Source: Diadema setosum (lineage: Eukaryota > Echinodermata > Echinoidea > Diadematoida > Diadematidae). From it: a stretch of DNA of 64,000 bases. The DNA lies in the NCBI GenBank assembly GCA_033980235.1, contig CM067076.1, positions 29,674,968-29,738,967 of the forward strand, in the 5' to 3' direction. Under the pieces are notes generated by a model that worked only from the letters and a program-made list of their open reading frames with translations, had not been told where the DNA came from and searched no databases. Of the stretch, positions 20,804 to 34,000 are shown one piece after another (position 1 is the stretch's first letter; the number at the start of each line of letters is the position of its first letter). Position numbers and translations under genes: made by a program.

Positions 20804-21138
20804 TTTTAACTTTTTGCGAGATTCCAAGAAAACACTTATGATATACTACAGAACATACCGTTTTGAGAGGAATTCAAAATCGGGTTTTGAATGACTGAAA
20901 CATCCAAAAACAAAGTAAAACAAAGTGATCGTAATAATGTGTGGGTCCCACACTTTATAAGAATCACTCTTTTTTTGATATCTCAGCCATTTCAAAACCA
21001 ATTTTCATCAAATAAATGTTTTATTCCTCATAGAATTACATGCACTTTCATATTTCATAAGAGGTTTCTCATTATCTCACCAAAAAAATGTTTGAAACCT
21101 GAAATTAGGTCTGAACCAAAACTATATGATCCCTTTAA
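20762..21138. mobile_element. TTAA-flanked foldback element, family 4 copy 1
   Basis: Left arm words (ATGGTACAGTATTGG, GAGAGGAATTCAAAAT) and right arm words (CTCAGCCATTTCAAAACC, ATTTTCATCAAATAAA, ATCCCTTTAAG) are shared with 44921-45303, 51312-51593 and 51608-51979. TTAA lies at both tips. Confidence 0.75.
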
Positions 21139-21405
21139 GTGCCCAATGACTGTCAATTTCTTGCTCTACTTCACTCTTAATTACTTTGACTGGATTACAT
21201 ACCAGCTTGGGACTGTCAACATGGGGAATGTTTGCCTTTCAAATGGCATGTGGTTTCTCTGCGCACTTGAAGTTGATGTACTTCCTGTTAACCTAAGTGC
21301 TTGCTCAGCACGCAGTTTCTTCTTCCCGATATGCCGAATAATTCTAGTACTCTAGTATACAAATAGTACATGGTCACAAGTGCGATGGTATAAGATTTCG
21401 CACAA

Positions 21406-21473
21406 GGTGAAAGATAGAGGCGCTCTATTCAACGAGGGGAAGCGGAGTTGAATAGAGCGGCTCATCTTTCACC
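21406..21473. repeat. Short hairpin
   Basis: GGTGAAAGATAGAGGCGCTC then TATTCAAC pairs with GTTGAATAGAGCGGCTCATC then TTTCACC, with an intervening 13-base loop. Confidence 0.85.
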
Positions 21474-21475
21474 GA

Positions 21476-21746
21476 GTTTCCTTTCCATCAGGAAACTTTG
21501 TACAGTGCATCAGATTTTGCAATCTCTAGAATTCTACAATACAGTGCATTTCAAAGAATCATTCCACTACATGCTTACTTTGGTGTGGCAGTACCAGAAT
21601 ATCTCTGAATGGTTCAAGTCTGAGGCTGTGTTGTTGCTCTCTCTCAAATGGTTTGTTGAAATATAAACGGGCTAACAATCATACTTGAATAATGAGGTTT
21701 CCTTTCCATCAGTAGTCTTTGTACAGTGCATCAGATTTTGCAATAC
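21476..21746. repeat. Direct repeat pair of about 48 bp
   Basis: GTTTCCTTTCCATCAG, CTTTGTACAGTGCATCAGAT and TTTGCAAT occur at about 21476-21524 and again at about 21699-21746 in the same orientation. Confidence 0.85.
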
Positions 21747-21802
21747 ATATACTTGTATATACATTGTATATATATATATATATATACACGTATATATATA
21801 TA

Positions 21803-22057
21803 TATGAAGAGTTTGTTTGCAAAAACCGATAAGTCCATATTTGCCAAATGGAGATATTTGCGATTAAAGGTCAAGAAAAATAAAGAGAATAATAAGAAAA
21901 TTTTTGCTTCCTATCACCATAACTTCAAAAATGTACCTTTTTATGTAGTGACCAATATATCATTTAAAAGGTATTATTTTGTACTTTATGACAGAGACCG
22001 TACTTCAAAATCTTCAAAAATGGACTTACCCGGTTTTTGCAAACAAACTCTTCATAT
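21803..22057. mobile_element. TA-targeted inverted-repeat element, copy A
   Basis: Ends are TGAAGAGTTTGTTTGCAAAA at the left and its reverse complement TTTTGCAAACAAACTCTTCA at the right, extending to about 36 bp. It is embedded in TA repeats. An open frame beginning MKSLFAKTDKS runs through it. Confidence 0.9.
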
Positions 22058-22092
22058 ATATACACACACATATTATATATACATTGTATATA

Positions 22093-22345
22093 TATGAAGA
22101 GTTTGTTTGCAAAAACCGATAAGTCCATATTTGCCAAATGGAGATATTTGCGATTAAAGGTCAAGAAAAATAAAGAGAATAATAAGAAAATTTTTGCTTC
22201 TTTTGACCATAACTTTAAAAATGTACCTTTATATGTACTGACCGATGTATCATTTAGAAGGTATTATTTTGTACTTCGTGACAGAGACATTACTTCAAAA
22301 TCTTCAAAAATGGACTTATCGCTTTTTGCAAACAAACTCTTCATA
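22093..22345. mobile_element. TA-targeted inverted-repeat element, copy B
   Basis: Same family and orientation as copy A, only about 36 bases away, separated by TA/CA-rich sequence. Very high identity in the first 110 bases; the middle differs by scattered substitutions. Confidence 0.9.
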
Positions 22346-25311
22346 TGTACAGCGTGAGAGAGAGAGAGATCTGTACATAAACATGCTCTAATATCTCCTG
22401 CTGAGCATGCAGTGGTAAAAATGCTGTATGATTTTTTTTTTTTCTCTCTCTGTTGGTTTCTGTCATCACATGATTTGACAGACATTGTCACATGATCTTA
22501 CCCTTTCTGCTTAGGGACCACAAATTTTCCATTTCTCTTCTGGTTTCCTGTTTGTTTGTTTGTGTGTTGTTGTTTTGTTTGTTTGTGTGTTTTTTTTTTT
22601 TTTTGGGGGGGGGGGGGAGGATGAGGTGGAGGCAAATTTATCTCATAGTAAGAGTAAATTCAAATTTCCATATGCTGACATGTTAAGGCTAACTGGGACT
22701 TGGTGATTTACCTCATAAACTCTTGATGTGCCACGTTCGCACACCCGACTCAGTCAATGGCATGCCAAGTTCACATATTTTGCTCAAATGCAAAAACTCA
22801 CGCAAACCGATCAATAAAGCGGCAAATGCCACAATACTATGAACGCTTCACGTGCAGTTCTATTACTGTCACATATACAGTAGCTTGCATTATGTGGTGA
22901 TTTGATATAAAGCGGTGTTTCCTACTGGATTTGCAAGTAAATTCTAGGTTTCTGTCACTATTTTGTGTGCAAAAGTCCTGCTTGGACAATATAGATTTAT
23001 CATAACATTTACATCATAGAAAAGCTTGGCATTATTTTCTTCTTACAACTTTGCTCATTGTATCTTCAGCATAACAAAATCATTCATTGAGTTACATGGA
23101 TTTGAAAAACAATGTTTTCCAAAAACATGCCTACATTGTAGTCTCAGAATAATGTGGCACGCAGGGGGTTTCAACCCGACACCGTGGCACATGAAGAGTT
23201 GAACACTTGTGCTTCTTGTTGTAGGCCTATCTGACTTCACTATAATGGGACTCCCCTGTATAGAATGCAACTCCTCTTCAAACTCCATGCAGTTGCCAAA
23301 GAAACACTGAGCATATTGAACTTTCCAGTTTTTTTATACAAAGTCATTTATTTACACTGAATTACTGTCAACCTGGTGATATCAGTATGAAAGTACAATT
23401 TTAATGAAAAAGTAAAAAAAAAAACCAAACAACAAAGGCAGACAGGGAAAGGACCAAGGAATGACAAATAAGACGGCAAACACCATCACATCTCAGAGGA
23501 TTGCATAGAGTCTGTTTACGCAAACATTGCAACGACAGGATTGTACAAACGAGGGCAGCATTGTGTATACAATATCATTCATATCAGCCTATGGGAATAA
23601 GCCAGTTTCGAGTTAGGTCATAGGCACATTGGTACAAATGACCTTTCTTTTTTCTCAATTAGTTAGAAGCATTTCACTCGTTTTCAGAGCGACACAATGC
23701 ATTACGTAAAAGCTTTATGTAAAAGTTTATGGGATTCATCAATCCTGTTCAAACAGAGAATGAACTTGCATGGACCAGAGGACCAGAATGATCTATCAAT
23801 TACAACTTGGGAAAGCATCCATTTCATTATTTCGCATTGAATGTATTAACAATCTCTTTCTATTGATATTGCCGAATTCCACTTTTGCTGTCTGGTGGAT
23901 GTGCTGGCAAGCAGCATTTGTACAAGGATTACGTACATGAATAGTCATTACATCACAGATGCTTATCCTGGTGTATTAACAAACCAAAATGGCAGTTGAC
24001 ATGAATGACCCTTTTTTTCTGCTCATGTGCAAAGTGGAATTGTGAACTGGCTTATAACTCGAGCCAAATTTGTCTTTTGTTCTCACTGTTGCATGGAAGA
24101 TCACTTATGCATAGATGACAACTTGTTCATTTTTCTAAATTTTACTTTTGTGCCTTGGAAGAGGAAATGAATGTGTTCACTCATGCATAAAGTTTCCCTT
24201 TTTATTGACTTTAATACCAGGTTGTGAGCCAATTAAATTACCTTTAATATGGTATATACTACATTAATTTTTTGCCAAATATTCTAAGAGAAATGCTAAA
24301 TTGAAAAAGTGTTTACTTTTTTTTTTTTTTTTTTTTTGATGAGTGTACATCAATATACACAGGGAACTTTAATTTTTACGAGCTGTTTGGGACCACTGAA
24401 GACAAAAGACTATAAAAGGAATGAAGCCTGTACAATTCAACTCATAATATCAGGTATTCCACGACATCAAACTGGTAGGAGGCTTGACACTAACCTTTAC
24501 TTTCGGCCCATTTGGGCTTCTGAAATTCATCAATATCCATTCTTTGGTTGCCCAACAATGAAATTTAGCTACCCTCCCCTGCCCCCCAAAACAAAGGCAT
24601 AAAAATAGCAATTTCTAAAAAAGTAATTCAGTAAACCATGGTATATTTGAAAAGTGGCATTAATGATAAAGTCGAGCTTCTAGTACTATGTAATGTAAGT
24701 AAGAAGTAAGAGAGAAAAACATTCATAATAAAATGAGTTGATAAAATATTAAAATAATTGTAGACAGTCATAATTAGGCAAACATTGGCAGGTAAAAAGA
24801 AAGGCTTCATTTAACAAATATCCTGTGACTAATTTCACTACATGTCTAACAAATTCATTATTGAATTAAGTCATAAACATGATTTTCAACAACACATCAT
24901 ACTCTATGATTAAATCTGACATAGAGGCATACCTAATTCTATTACTGAATAGATAAACTTTGGCAGTAAGATTTGATCATTAGAACATACTTTTGCCTAC
25001 TTTGGTCATAAATATGCCATGTTTGGCTAAGAAGACTTACATAAAATGGCAATCTGGCAACCTTTGTACCAGCAACAAGCACAAAGGTGTGCAGTTATCA
25101 AGCACTGAGCCAGTTATTATTCTCCCCATTTCTGGTTGAGAAAAATACACAAAAACCATGTGTCACATTCACAAACTTTTGGTAGCCTGATCGGGCTACC
25201 AAAACATATTCATTAAAAAGTGGTGGCCTGACATCTATTTCTGGTGGAGGGGGGGTCATGATATTTTGGTCCACAAACCAGTGGGAGAGTTGTGAAGCAT
25301 GGTGACATTTT

Positions 25312-25340
25312 TCAATTCAATTCAATTCAAACTTTATTTC
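25312..25340 (-). repeat. TTCAA repeat at the 3' end of a probable LINE/SINE remnant
   Basis: ATTCAATTCAATTCAAAC followed by TTTATTTCATTTTT. On the - strand this reads AATAAAGTTTGAATTGAATTG, a pentanucleotide tail of the kind found at 3' ends of CR1/L2-like retroelements. No coding part is recognisable. Confidence 0.5.
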
Positions 25341-25639
25341 ATTTTTCGAAAAGAACATAAACACTTCACTTTCATTGGTAACATTGGTAACATCACTGCA
25401 TTATCTAATTTTGCTCTTTCTGCAGCTGCAAACAAGATCACCATTTTGTAAAATTAAGTGAACCTTAACATAACTTCCTTATATCTATCCACATCTACTG
25501 AAGTTTATTTTATTCTGTTCAGTCAAAAAAGCACTGTAAAAAGGGTGACAACCCTTGATTAGTAAGACAAAAACTAGAACTATCACTGAAGGTGATTAAT
25601 ACCCCGCTCCAGCAGCTCACACTCGTATGAAAAAGAATT

Positions 25640-26690
25640 GAACTAGAGTTTGGTCGGGTCCAAACACAAAGGGCATTTTGCACAAATACACAACTATAGA
25701 TCTTCATACTCACCAAATTTGACCTCAATAGCTTTTATGCTTCAGTTTGATACAAAAATGTGTTGTTACCATGGCAATGCCTTTTTTTTTAATACTAACA
25801 CAATGGTGTCTTGCATATCTACACCTATACATTATCATACTAAATTTGACCTTTTTTGTTGAATACTGTGGAAGTATTAAATAAGATTCATAAGATTTTG
25901 GTGAAATTGTGGTTACCATGGCAATGCTTTGTCTGGCAAACACAAAAGTCAGGTCTTCCACATCTACACCTCAATGTCATAATGTCCACCAAATTCTATT
26001 TCAATTGCTTCATAATTATTGAAGTAGTTCACTCCACAAGATTAAAAATATGTAGTTACCATGGCAACACTTGATCGGGTACAAACACTAAGAGTGTCTT
26101 GCATAACTACACCTTAGATCATTACACCAAATTTGAAACAAATTGCATAGATACTGAGGAAGTAGTTTGCTACACAAGGCTTTGGTAAAATTGTGGTTAC
26201 CATGACAATGTTTTGTCTATGTTTTTATCATGTTTCACAGTATCCATTAATTTTGATTTTGATTGCTTCAGAAATGTGGAAATAATTGACTCACTCCACA
26301 ACATTTTCAAGAATATTATGCAGTTACCATGGCAATGCCTTGTTACATACAAACACAAAGACAGTCTTGCATAACTACACCTACAGATCATTATACATAT
26401 ACCAAAAGGAAAATAAAATGAATTGCTTAAATACTGTGGAAGTACACCTAGTTCGCTCCACAAGGTTTGGGAAAAACTGTGGTTACCATAGCAATGCTTT
26501 CTCCGAAGAACACACAATACATATATGTCTTGCACATCTACACCTCTATGTCATCATGTACCCTAACTTTCATCTAACTTGCTTCATAACTGTAGAAGGA
26601 GTTCGCGACGCAAGGTTTGCAACAGACCGCCAGACTGACCACACGCTGTTCCCTATATACCCCCTTTATACCTTTTGTGTTTGCTGGGGT
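25640..26690. repeat. Tandem array of roughly 145-bp units
   Basis: The anchor TTACCATGGCAATG recurs at about 25767, 25911, 26056, 26195, 26323 and 26481. Each copy is followed by CAAACACAAA, a GTCTTGCATA-ACTACACCT block, a TCATTATAC block and AAATTTGACC-like sequence. At least six diverged units are present. The array ends at CAGACTGACCACACGC. Confidence 0.88.
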
Positions 26691-26764
26691 ATAGTCACAT
26701 ATCTATATCTATGCATAAATATATTTTTTACTCCGTCATTTCAGTAAAGAGACTTTTCACTCCA

Positions 26765-26958
26765 GGGGCCCGTTGCATAAAACTCCAACCGGATTTTTTT
26801 CCGGTTGAAATCACAAAATTCCGGTTGGAAGCTCCCAACCAGAGTTTTTATGCAACGGATTTTACATTCTTAGATAAGCAACCTTAAAAAATTCAGGTTG
26901 GGCAAATCCCAACCTGAATTTTCTAAGGTTGCTAAAAAAGTTTTATGCAACGGGACCC
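26765..26958. mobile_element. Nested foldback element with GGGGCCCGTTGCATAA ends
   Basis: GGGGCCCGTTGCATAAAACT at the left and AGTTTTATGCAACGGGACCC at the right. Internally CAACCGGA/TCCGGTTG and AAATTCAGGTTGGG/CCCAACCTGAATTT form two further hairpins, giving a two-lobed foldback. Confidence 0.85.
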
Positions 26959-27439
26959 AGATATTTCAGTTCATTTGCTCTGCCATTCACTTTGAACACA
27001 AAATCTCTCACAAAAATTTCTTTTAGGTTCAAAATTTTTTTTAGGTTCAAATGCAATTATGCCCCAATTGTAAATCCTAATTCATCTGTTAAATCATTAT
27101 TTTTAAGACAATCAGATAGGAACAACATTATGTTTTACACTTTTACAGCAGAAAATTTAATTTTTGTCAGTTTATTTTGTGGTATGATCAATGGAATATT
27201 GGGCAGTGATGACATCATTAGCTCACTCTCGCCATTTGAACATTCATCAAAGTTCTGTTCCAGAGCAATTTTGCAAACTTTAATTAGCAAAACTTTACAA
27301 TTTCATACCTTCCCCAGATTTCATGTGATCTTGATCAAGTTTCAACTGTTGTACCTATACATTTACTCCTTTAAACCTTCAAGCAACATATTTACTCCTT
27401 CTTCTCAGGAAAACATTTAACATTTAAAGCACTGCCCTT

Positions 27440-27541
27440 TAACCCGTTGAGGACGAGTCATAAGTACAACGTGTATGATCGGGCAGGTGTCTATGAGAAA
27501 TCAAGTTGTAGCCAAATCAGCATGTCCTCAACGGGTTAAGG
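27440..27541. repeat. 100-bp element with perfect 16-bp inverted termini
   Basis: TTAACCCGTTGAGGAC at the left and GTCCTCAACGGGTTAA at the right are exact complements, bounded by TTAA. It lies about 330 bases beyond the UST stop codon, so it may fall in the UST 3' UTR. Confidence 0.88.
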
Positions 27542-27876
27542 GTTCGATGAGTGATGACATGTCCCTGAAATAGACCACAGCCTTGTTACATAGGAATTGA
27601 TCTGAGTGGTATTTAGGGACTAGACATAAAATTCTAACAAAATCTGACATCTGTTTCATTCAAAAATTTGAATTTAAACATGACTTCTTCTAGACACGCT
27701 TGATTTTTTTTTTCCCACTGTCACAGGACAGTAAGATAAAATCTAAGGAAAAATCTATTTTTTTCTAACTAAATGCATGGAAACTAAATAACATTTTGGC
27801 TAAAACAATTTTGACAAATGGATTAAGGCACAGACAAAGGAAGACCACAAACTAGCAGGTTCAGGGTTCCAATCCC

Positions 27877-28046
27877 CTACTGGATGCCCAACATGCGTTT
27901 CTGTTTCTGGAATCTCCATCGTACCATGTTGTAGAATTTGTACTCGAGCCTCATATTCCGCTGCATTATGGCTGTTACTCGAGGGGACGGTTTGACTTTG
28001 TGCTTGGTGAACATTCTTGTGATGTTGCCTCTCAGCTCTCCGGAGA
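27877..28046 (-). CDS. UST: UST coding exon 8 (C-terminus)
   Basis: Starts VSGELRGNITRMFTKHKVKP and ends KQKRMLGIQ with TAG at 27879-27877. The PSP and LEYKFYNMV-RF blocks match the C-terminal part of UST. The human protein continues another 50 or so residues, which are absent here. Confidence 0.94.
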
Positions 28047-31000
28047 CTAGTAGAAAGATAAATACAATTGCAGACAAGTTTTGAGTGCCGAGTTATGATT
28101 GACAGTATTTTTTTTTCTCAAATTTTTCTCACCAGCCAGAATTGTTTAGTCTTAAGCAGACTTTTTAGATCAGTTTAATTGCCATATCATGTTCCTCTGT
28201 TCTGTGTCATGTGAAATATGAAGTTGTGTATTTTGAACAATCTTATTTATATGAATTCAGTGTTTTGTATGATACATTGCAATAGTATATTTTTGATGAA
28301 TGTAATATTGATTGATGTTTGTAATAGAGAGTAAATGGAAGTTTAATTGTTATGATGAAAAATATGCGTGATTATGATAATGATAATTTCAGGGAATAAG
28401 AAGAGATTGAAGGACGGAAAGTGAAGAAGAGGATGGTAAAGTTTATAAGGAGGGGAAAAGAGAAGATGAAGAAAAAGAAGATGAGTAGATGAAAAGAAAG
28501 TAGATATTTAGTAAGGTTATTTGTATAAACAATAGAGATTATTTATGAAAATAAGAACAGAGGTGTTAATAATTGTAATTGTATTATTTATTTTTTGTTC
28601 TATTAATGGGTAAAGGTTAACTCTATTGTGCAATAGTTAATATTTTTTAATGTATGTTTGGATATTTGAATGTATTCATGATGATCCTTGTAAGATATCC
28701 GCAATTCAGCCTGCGGGCTGCAAGAGATATTATTCAATAAATACCTTTCACTAAATACCATTCAATAATTTATCATTAATCTTTTCATCATTACAGTACA
28801 GGAAAACTACATTCCAAATATCTGTGGCCCTTTAACAATGACAGTTTTGTCTGCCTAGTCCACAGATTTATATGCGAGCCTTGATTGTGTAAAAGTGCCT
28901 GTATAAAATCATAATGTTATACTCAAACAGACATCCAATTATAACACATCACATGCACATATCTTATGTTAAGTACACCTATTTCATAAACATCTTGGTC
29001 CAGAAACTTTATTCAAACCATGAATTCCACTTCATGAACTCTGGCCCATATATTATTGCTCTACATCGACATAAATATGCAAAACATCAAGTCACAGTTG
29101 TGGTCACATGAAACTTCCGGTTGCTTTAGAAATGTCATTGGACATGCACAGTTTCCAAAACATACATTCATGTCTTGCACAGCATTCCCATACCTGCCAA
29201 CATTTCAAGATGAAATATCTTACTCATGGATTGCAAAAATCTTATTTTATATGCAAACTGAAGTTAAAAATCTTATTTTTGGTCAAATCTTCAGAAAATA
29301 CACATGAAAGGTATATCTAAATATATCTTAAAAATCTGATTTCTCTGACAGAAAATCTGATTTTGCTATTTTTAACGTAAAAAATCTTACTGAATCTGAT
29401 AAAATCTTACTAGTTGGCAAGTAGGCATTCCTCAATGTGACCCTAAATAGCTGCCACATGTTTCCCATGGCTTTCTGTTTGCTGCTTTATTACATTTTTC
29501 CACTCCTTAATCATCACATCATTTCGTATTGGTTAAAGGCATAATTAACCATCTGCAGATGAAACAAAAACCCAGCATTAGTGCTTCAAAATAGTTCTAA
29601 ACTGTGAGTTAGGGATAGAAACAACCAATGTAAAAATCTCAACCAGTATAATCGATATACAAAATGATTTATAATAAAAATGTTTCCAAACTTAACCGTC
29701 TACAGTTATGGTTTAAAGAGAAAAATAGTGATATCTCCTTGTATTTCAGGCTTTATTGCAAAAGTTTCATATGGAAGGATGTTTTGTGATACAATGGGCC
29801 TACACATGTGCATCAAAAGTGAATTTTTTTAAATTCTTGAAGATTTTTTTGAATCACTGCTCCCAAAGGTAAACATGACCTTTAAAACAAGTAAATTGTA
29901 TCATATGGAGATGAAATCATAGAAAAGGGTGACACAGGGGTGAATTAAAACAGGCAAAGTAATGCAGACACATTTTGTTAATCTCTCTTCATTTTAATAG
30001 TAGAAGACTATGATTTCTTTTACATCTTGCTTGCAATTCATATTTTTGCACAAAACACAGTGTATATCAGTTTATGCATAGTGTTTTCCCTAGGGTGTAT
30101 CTAAACACTTAATATTCATCACTCACCTATTTTGGTGTAAATGTCCACCTTTTTCTGAAGGTGTATCTAAACACGCAAAGTGCATTACTCACCTGTTTTT
30201 GGTGTAGATGTCTACCTTTTCCCTAGGGTGTATCTAAACACTCAATGTGCATTACTCGCCTGTTTTAGTGTAAATGTCTGTACCTTTTTCCTAAGGTGTA
30301 TCTAAACACTCAATGTGCATTAATCACCTGTTTTTCGAGTAAATGTCTATCTTTTTCCTAAGGTGTATCTAAACACTCAATATGCATTACTCACCTGTTC
30401 TGGTGTAAATGCCTGTACCTTTTCCTAATGTGTATCTAAACACTCAATGCTCACTACTCACCTGTTTTGGTGTAAATGTCTACCTTCTCCTTAAAGTGTA
30501 TCTAAACACTCAATGTGCATTATACTCACCTGTTTTGGTGTAAATGTCTTCCGCCCCTGCGAAAAGCTGAGGCAGCACCTTCTCAAAGACACGAAATGTG
30601 TTGTCCAGCTCTTCCAAAAGCCCAACAGCAACATAGCGCTCGTTAAAGTTCTTGACTGCCTTTTCATACGACCACTCAGTAGGGTCTCTGCCACAAAAGT
30701 CAAGGTGAAATATATATTCCGCTTCATTTCATGACAGTAAAATTCTTCTCATCAGTAGCAACTCAGTTTAAATTAGCATTTCACTAAACTTTAAATACAG
30801 GCAAAATGAATAGGGAATGAATGAATGAATGAATGAATGAATGAATGAATGAATGAATGATAATAGCAGGAGAAGGAGAGATACTTGAATTTATACTGAG
30901 TACTGGATACTGGAGACATTAATAGTTCAAAAACTATCACAGTTTCAGGCTGAGGGTTGATATGATACAAAAGCACATAAAATTTAACAGCATCTGAAAT

Positions 31001-34000
31001 GATCATGACACACTTTCTTTCACTAGAGACCTTCATTGATAATTGTTTGTTTAGGTTGCAGAATTTTCAAAACCCTCATGATTATAATCTGTCTACCCAT
31101 AGGTTCAACTTTACCTTTACCAGTAGGACCTATCTATCTGGGAGTACCTTTATGGGTGCAACTTTGCACCTTTCACACCAGAGAGGTACAAAGAGTAAGG
31201 TGCAAAAATGCACCCGTAAAGGTGCTCCCTGTGTGACAGTATCGGAAAGGTGTTAAGTAGAACCCATTTTTCTCAGTGTGTACAGACGTTCCTCGGGCAC
31301 CTAACAAGACAGTTTAATAAGAAGACAAAACACACCCAGTGAAATTCTGCCTTTAAATTGTACAGTGTGTTGATTCTGAAGTTTTGAAAGAAACCATAAT
31401 CAACATGCATTATAACATAAGGCAGAGTAAACAGAAATAAATCCATTAAATCAACTGAATCTACCTGCCATCCCCACTAAAATGTGGTATGCAGCAAATT
31501 AAAGTCAGGAAATGGCATCAAGGATAAACTGAGGGGTGCCTTCCCCCATAAACCAAGAATGGTGCATAATTACCTCCACTAAAGCAGGATGTTATGTTTT
31601 CATTGGCGTTGGTTTTTTTGTTTGTTTTGCTTGTCTTTGTGCAAAATAACTGAAAAAGTTATGAATGGATTTACATGAAACTTGCAGCTTAAGTTGATAC
31701 TGACACCAGGAACAGATGATTAAATATTGGTAGTGACCTGGGAATTTTTTTATGGACTTTTGAAGGATTTTTTAAATCTTTCGGCAGATAGGGTCAATGA
31801 ACTTGGAAGTTCAAGCTGCGCGTATTTGAGGTTTGCATATATGCGCACAACAGTGCGGTCTCTGCTCGGTCGAGATGCTGTGTAGCTGGAAGGTGATGAT
31901 GTATTAAACAGAAGGCTTCTTTAATGGGAAATTGGGCAATTTTCAGCATGCATGTATGAGTGGAAATCACTGATTTCTAGAAGATTTCTGGAAGAACAAG
32001 ATCAAGTGGTGGAAATTCGCTGCTTGGCAGAGGTCTGTGCTCTAAGGCCCGAATTCACGAAGGTGGTACAAATGAAACCATGGTTTAAACCGTGGACAAA
32101 AACCATGGAGTGCCAAGTGTTGCATGGAATTTTTTCGTTACGAAATCAGTCATTTCGTCGATGAAATGATTATTTTGTAACGAAATGATAATTTTGTGGA
32201 CAAAACTGTCATTTTGTCGACGAAATGACCAATTTTGTAACAAAATATATTCCGTATGACACTTGGCGCTCAATGGTTTTTGTCAGTGGTTTAAACCATG
32301 GTTTCATTTGTACCACCTTCATGAATTCGGGCCAGTCAGTGCTTTTCTTGTATGGTGTTAAACATGAACTTCAGAACTGGAAGCAGGCAAGTTTGGTTGG
32401 GTGAGTCAGCAACAAACCCACTTTCAATGGAATACACAATATGCTTTTCTACTGTACTCTGTAAATTTGCACAAACAGATGTTTGGGGACAGAAAAAAGA
32501 AACACGACGTGACCAACAGCAGTTGGCATCTGGTACAAAAATATTTGCATAAAAAGGGTGTAATTGCCGTTGTGGTCGATCGCATGCAAGTAATCAACAG
32601 AGGCAAATGTTTTTACGGGGAATGTCGCACTTTATTAGGGATCGCAATCTCTAAGAATGACCTTCCTCTATCTCTGTTTCATTCCCTATCCTTCATTCCA
32701 TTCAGTAATAATGAGTATGATATACCAATTTATGAAAGATGTAAGTAAATTTCTTTTATAATATTGAAAGCTATATCCTTGTCTTGATTGGACCTTCCAC
32801 GTATTAAAGATATTATATGATACTTGTATGAGAAACCTTGTAAATAAAACAAAAGTACCAAGATATGCATATCGTCGCTGGGGTGACAAGACCTCGTATC
32901 TCAAAAATGACAAATGTTCAGGAGAGCAAAAAAACATGGCGGCCAAAGCACTGTAGTGAATGGGAAAGCCTTTCCTTTGACATGTCATGGTGGCTTCATT
33001 TTTGGAGTAAGACAGTTGGGATTTGGCCAAGACATCACTTGACCCATTATTTGACCATCAAGCCAAAATATTTTTTTTTGACATTTTTGAGATACGAGGT
33101 CTTGTCACCCCATCGACGATATGTGACCCTGCATCACAAAACAACCACAAAGTCACCAGACATGAAATTTTAGTTAAGAGCATATTCTGAAAGAGCAGAC
33201 TTTAAGTTTTAAAATGATGTATAACTCAAATCAAATGGACTCTATTAACCTATCTAAATATTGAAAAGAAAGCACACACTCGGGAAAAGTGTGAAGCGAG
33301 AAAAGAGGCTCTGAAGTACAGTGTCTGTTCAAGCGCTAAATTTTCACCAAGCTGTGCTGGCTGTGTGATGAATGGGACAAAAACAGGATGTAAACCACCG
33401 GAGTAACAACAATGAAAGGATTATCAGATTAAAGTGAAATTGAGCATGCCTTGGCGATACATTCTGTCTATAATTAATGCCAACTTTCAAAGCAGTATTA
33501 TCATCTTTTCAAAAGTTATTAGAGTTGAAAGTGAAGAGCGTGTACAAGGTTTTTAAGAAATGAAAAGCGGACTCTAAAGATGTATATGAAGGTGGACTTG
33601 TCCTTTAAAGGACAAGTTCACCTTCATTAACATAAGAATTGAGAAAATGTAGCAATATTAGTAGAACACATCATTGAAAGTTTGAGGAAAATTGGACAAT
33701 CCGTTCAAAAGTTATGAATTTTTGAAGTTTTTGTGCAGTCACCGCTGGATGAGAAGACTACTGCAGTGTATGATGTCACATGCGTGCAACAATATAAGGA
33801 AAATATAAAGAGAATTTCACAAAATTTCATCTTTTGAAAAAAGTACACATTCCCTTGACTTGTTACTGACATATGTTATGGGTAATACTATTCCCATTGC
33901 CTTTAGAAAGAGGCAAGTCAAGTGCTTCTTTATTATGTGAAAAAAGTGAAAATATGTTGAATTTTCTTTACATTTTCTTTATACTGTTGTACTCTTATGA

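Larger units (their letters stand above)
19971..27876. other. Intergenic region between the convergent genes PPIL4 and UST
   Basis: It holds the 3' UTRs of both genes and repeats. Possible PPIL4 poly-A signals are ATTAAA at about 20258 and AATAAA at about 20409; neither is decisive. No clear UST poly-A signal was found. The span contains foldback elements (about 20380-21138), direct repeats near 21476 and 21699, two copies of the TA-targeted element, a 145-bp tandem array (25640-26690) and hairpins. The 22690-24290 and 24600-25240 parts show nothing recognisable. Confidence 0.6.

Noticed and set aside
30085..30549. CRISPR-like array
   Set aside because: Repeats are contiguous with no unique spacers, the host is eukaryotic, and the unit derives from an exon end.
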